Assembly (NCBI GenBank): GCA_902556405.1
Contig: CACDWF010000008.1
Span: forward strand, 34,446 to 98,445
Direction: 5' to 3'
From: an uncultured Alphaproteobacteria bacterium
GTDB lineage: Bacteria; Pseudomonadota; Alphaproteobacteria; Rhodobacterales; Rhodobacteraceae
DNA: 64,000 bases
Below the pieces are notes generated by a model. That model saw only the letters and a list, made by a program, of their open reading frames with translations, was not told where the DNA came from and did not search any database. Positions 63,132 to 64,000 of this stretch are shown piece by piece (the stretch's first letter is position 1; each line of letters starts with the position of its first letter). A program made the position numbers and the translations under genes.

Positions 63132-63937
63132 AAAATATCCTCTCACGCATACTTTTGCTCTCAGTTTTTGTAGCTTTATCAAGCTATAATGTTTTGGCGG
63201 ATAATATTATTATTCAATCGTCTACTTCATTAAAAAATTCTGGATTTTATGGTTACATTGCTCCCATCTTAAAACACTATACGGGTGTTGAAATTAGAGT
63301 TGTCGCTGTTGGTACAGGACAAGCAATTAAAAATATGAAAAATTGTGATGGAGACGTTCTTATAACGCATGCGAGAAACGCAGAACTTGAGTTTTTAAAA
63401 ACCGGTTATGGATTAGAAAGGTTCGAGTTTATGTATAATAACTGGGTAATTGTTGGGCCTAGAAAATCTAAAATGAATAAAAATTTTGCAAGCCTTGAAA
63501 TAAGAGACATAATGAAAATAATTTATGATAGGAAAGAGAAATTCATTTCTCGTGGCGATAATTCTGGGACTCATATGAAGGAGTTATCTCTTTGGAAACA
63601 GCTAGCTCTTGTGCCTGAGGAGTTTCCGAAAACTTGGTATCTGGAAACCGGCTCTGGGCAAGGTGCTACTCTGATGATTGCAAATGAACTTGAAGCATTT
63701 ACTATAACTGACACAGCAACTTGGTATTCCTTTAAAAACAAAGGGGGCTCCGAAATAGTTGGGTATGATAATGAAGATTTAAATACTTACGCTATAACAA
63801 CTGTAAACCCCGAGAAATGTAAAAACATTAAATCTAGTGCAGTTGAAAAAATTGTTACCTTCTTGAAATCCGCTAATGGAAGAAATACCATTTCAAAGTT
63901 TAAATTAAATAACGCTAATGCTTTTTTTCCTATATAA
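63128..63937 (+). CDS. tupA: Tungstate-binding periplasmic protein TupA
   Basis: Solute-binding protein that captures tungstate in the periplasm. The 269-residue precursor has a signal peptide (about residues 1-24, basic start, hydrophobic core, ...SYNVLA before DN). IIIQSSTSLKNSGFYGYIAP sits where TupA proteins carry the TTTS oxyanion motif, so SSTS is a variant here; VVAVGTGQAI, GDVLITHARNAE, YNNWVIVGPR and SRGDNSGTHMKEL (Arg and Thr of the binding site) follow as usual. Start is TTG 63128 within TTGA. It ends the run that began at 57273. Confidence 0.92.
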   Translation: MKNILSRILLLSVFVALSSYNVLADNIIIQSSTSLKNSGFYGYIAPILKHYTGVEIRVVAVGTGQAIKNMKNCDGDVLITHARNAELEFLKTGYGLERFEFMYNNWVIVGPRKSKMNKNFASLEIRDIMKIIYDRKEKFISRGDNSGTHMKELSLWKQLALVPEEFPKTWYLETGSGQGATLMIANELEAFTITDTATWYSFKNKGGSEIVGYDNEDLNTYAITTVNPEKCKNIKSSAVEKIVTFLKSANGRNTISKFKLNNANAFFPI

Positions 63938-63941
63938 ATCT

Positions 63942-63968
63942 AAAAATTGTCTAAATAGGACTATTTTT
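63942..63968. terminator. Candidate bidirectional terminator after tupA
   Basis: AAAAATTGTC (63942-63951) and GACTATTTTT (63959-63968) pair over ten positions with one mismatch around a 7-nt loop. The A-run and T-run flank the stem, so it can work on both strands, between convergent tupA and the partial gene at the right edge. The stem has few G-C pairs, so it would be weak. Confidence 0.4.
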
Positions 63969-63970
63969 AT

Positions 63971-64000
63971 TTACGGAAACCTTTTCCTCCAAAACCTTTG
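63971..64000 (-). CDS. Possible C-terminus of a gene entering from the right edge
   Basis: On the minus strand a frame open from the right edge ends in ...KGFGGKGFRK then TAA at 63973-63971. Gly/Lys/Phe/Arg-rich tails like this are common at the ends of RNA-binding proteins such as DEAD-box helicases, but ten residues do not permit a family call. It is supported mainly by the preceding two-way terminator-like hairpin. Confidence 0.25.
   Translation of the reverse strand, partial: QRFWRKRFP

Noticed and set aside
1..64000. Mobile elements, prophage genes, CRISPR arrays, toxin-antitoxin pairs, tRNA or rRNA genes
   Set aside because: I found no transposase or integrase products, no regularly spaced repeats and no recognisable RNA gene; gene content is housekeeping and metabolic throughout.

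Overview
The window reads as chromosome of an AT-rich alphaproteobacterium. The evidence is gene content and order: moaB beside a uracil-DNA-glycosylase-like gene, pyrB with a catalytically dead dihydroorotase, ubiA/rsmE/plant-type gshA, the uvrC-pgsA-moaD-moaE block, and an oxygen-dependent cobalamin (CobG/CobN/CobF) pathway. A low-GC marine lineage is my inference from base composition and compact layout; no rRNA or species marker is present. I saw no tRNA, rRNA, IS element, prophage or CRISPR array. Genes are packed with 1-29 nt overlaps or gaps of a few bases, and TTG/GTG starts are common.

Layout. 1-4679 (minus): an RND efflux pump cut by the left edge, its membrane fusion protein, moaB, and a degenerate uracil-DNA glycosylase homologue. 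4756-7571 (plus): pyrB, pseudo-dihydroorotase, plsY. 7543-15435: gshA, rsmE (minus), ubiA (plus), then a minus-strand run sppA-like, SDR, uvrC, pgsA, moaD, moaE. 15571-22982: Tas-type aldo-keto reductase and a two-gene ABC-2 exporter (plus), glutaryl-CoA dehydrogenase (minus), then omega-aminotransferase, selO and a cytochrome b561-like protein (plus).

22984-42663 is a nearly complete aerobic adenosylcobalamin locus. cobT, cobQ and cobO lie on minus and cobD, cobC on plus. A long plus-strand operon behind a cobalamin riboswitch then carries a DUF1636 protein, cobW, N, G, H, I, J, (K inverted), L, E, M, B, A, F, U. Together these cover uroporphyrinogen methylation, ring contraction, amidation, cobalt insertion, adenosylation and nucleotide-loop assembly. 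The CobN partners CobS/CobT (chelatase), cobalamin synthase and BluB are not in the window.

42705-64000 is mostly acyl-CoA metabolism. A thioredoxin-like protein, rpe and a quinone reductase come first. A minus-strand operon follows with a TIGR03084 protein, nitronate monooxygenase-like protein, biotin-dependent acyl-CoA carboxylase alpha and beta, enoyl-CoA hydratase, acyl-CoA ligase and AtuA-like protein, and a divergent acyl-CoA dehydrogenase; it looks like a branched or isoprenoid acid pathway of unknown substrate. A plus-strand run follows with a PimF-like bifunctional beta-oxidation protein and a PimC/PimD-like heteromeric dehydrogenase, directly continued by a TupBCA tungstate importer.

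The most interesting observation is at cobK. It is inverted inside the cob operon, and the plus strand opposite it is one uninterrupted 239-codon frame. Its start overlaps the cobJ stop (TTGA) and its stop overlaps the cobL start (ATGACTAA), the same junction types used between real genes in this window. I suggest it acts as a ribosome 'bridge' that keeps the operon translated across the inverted gene.
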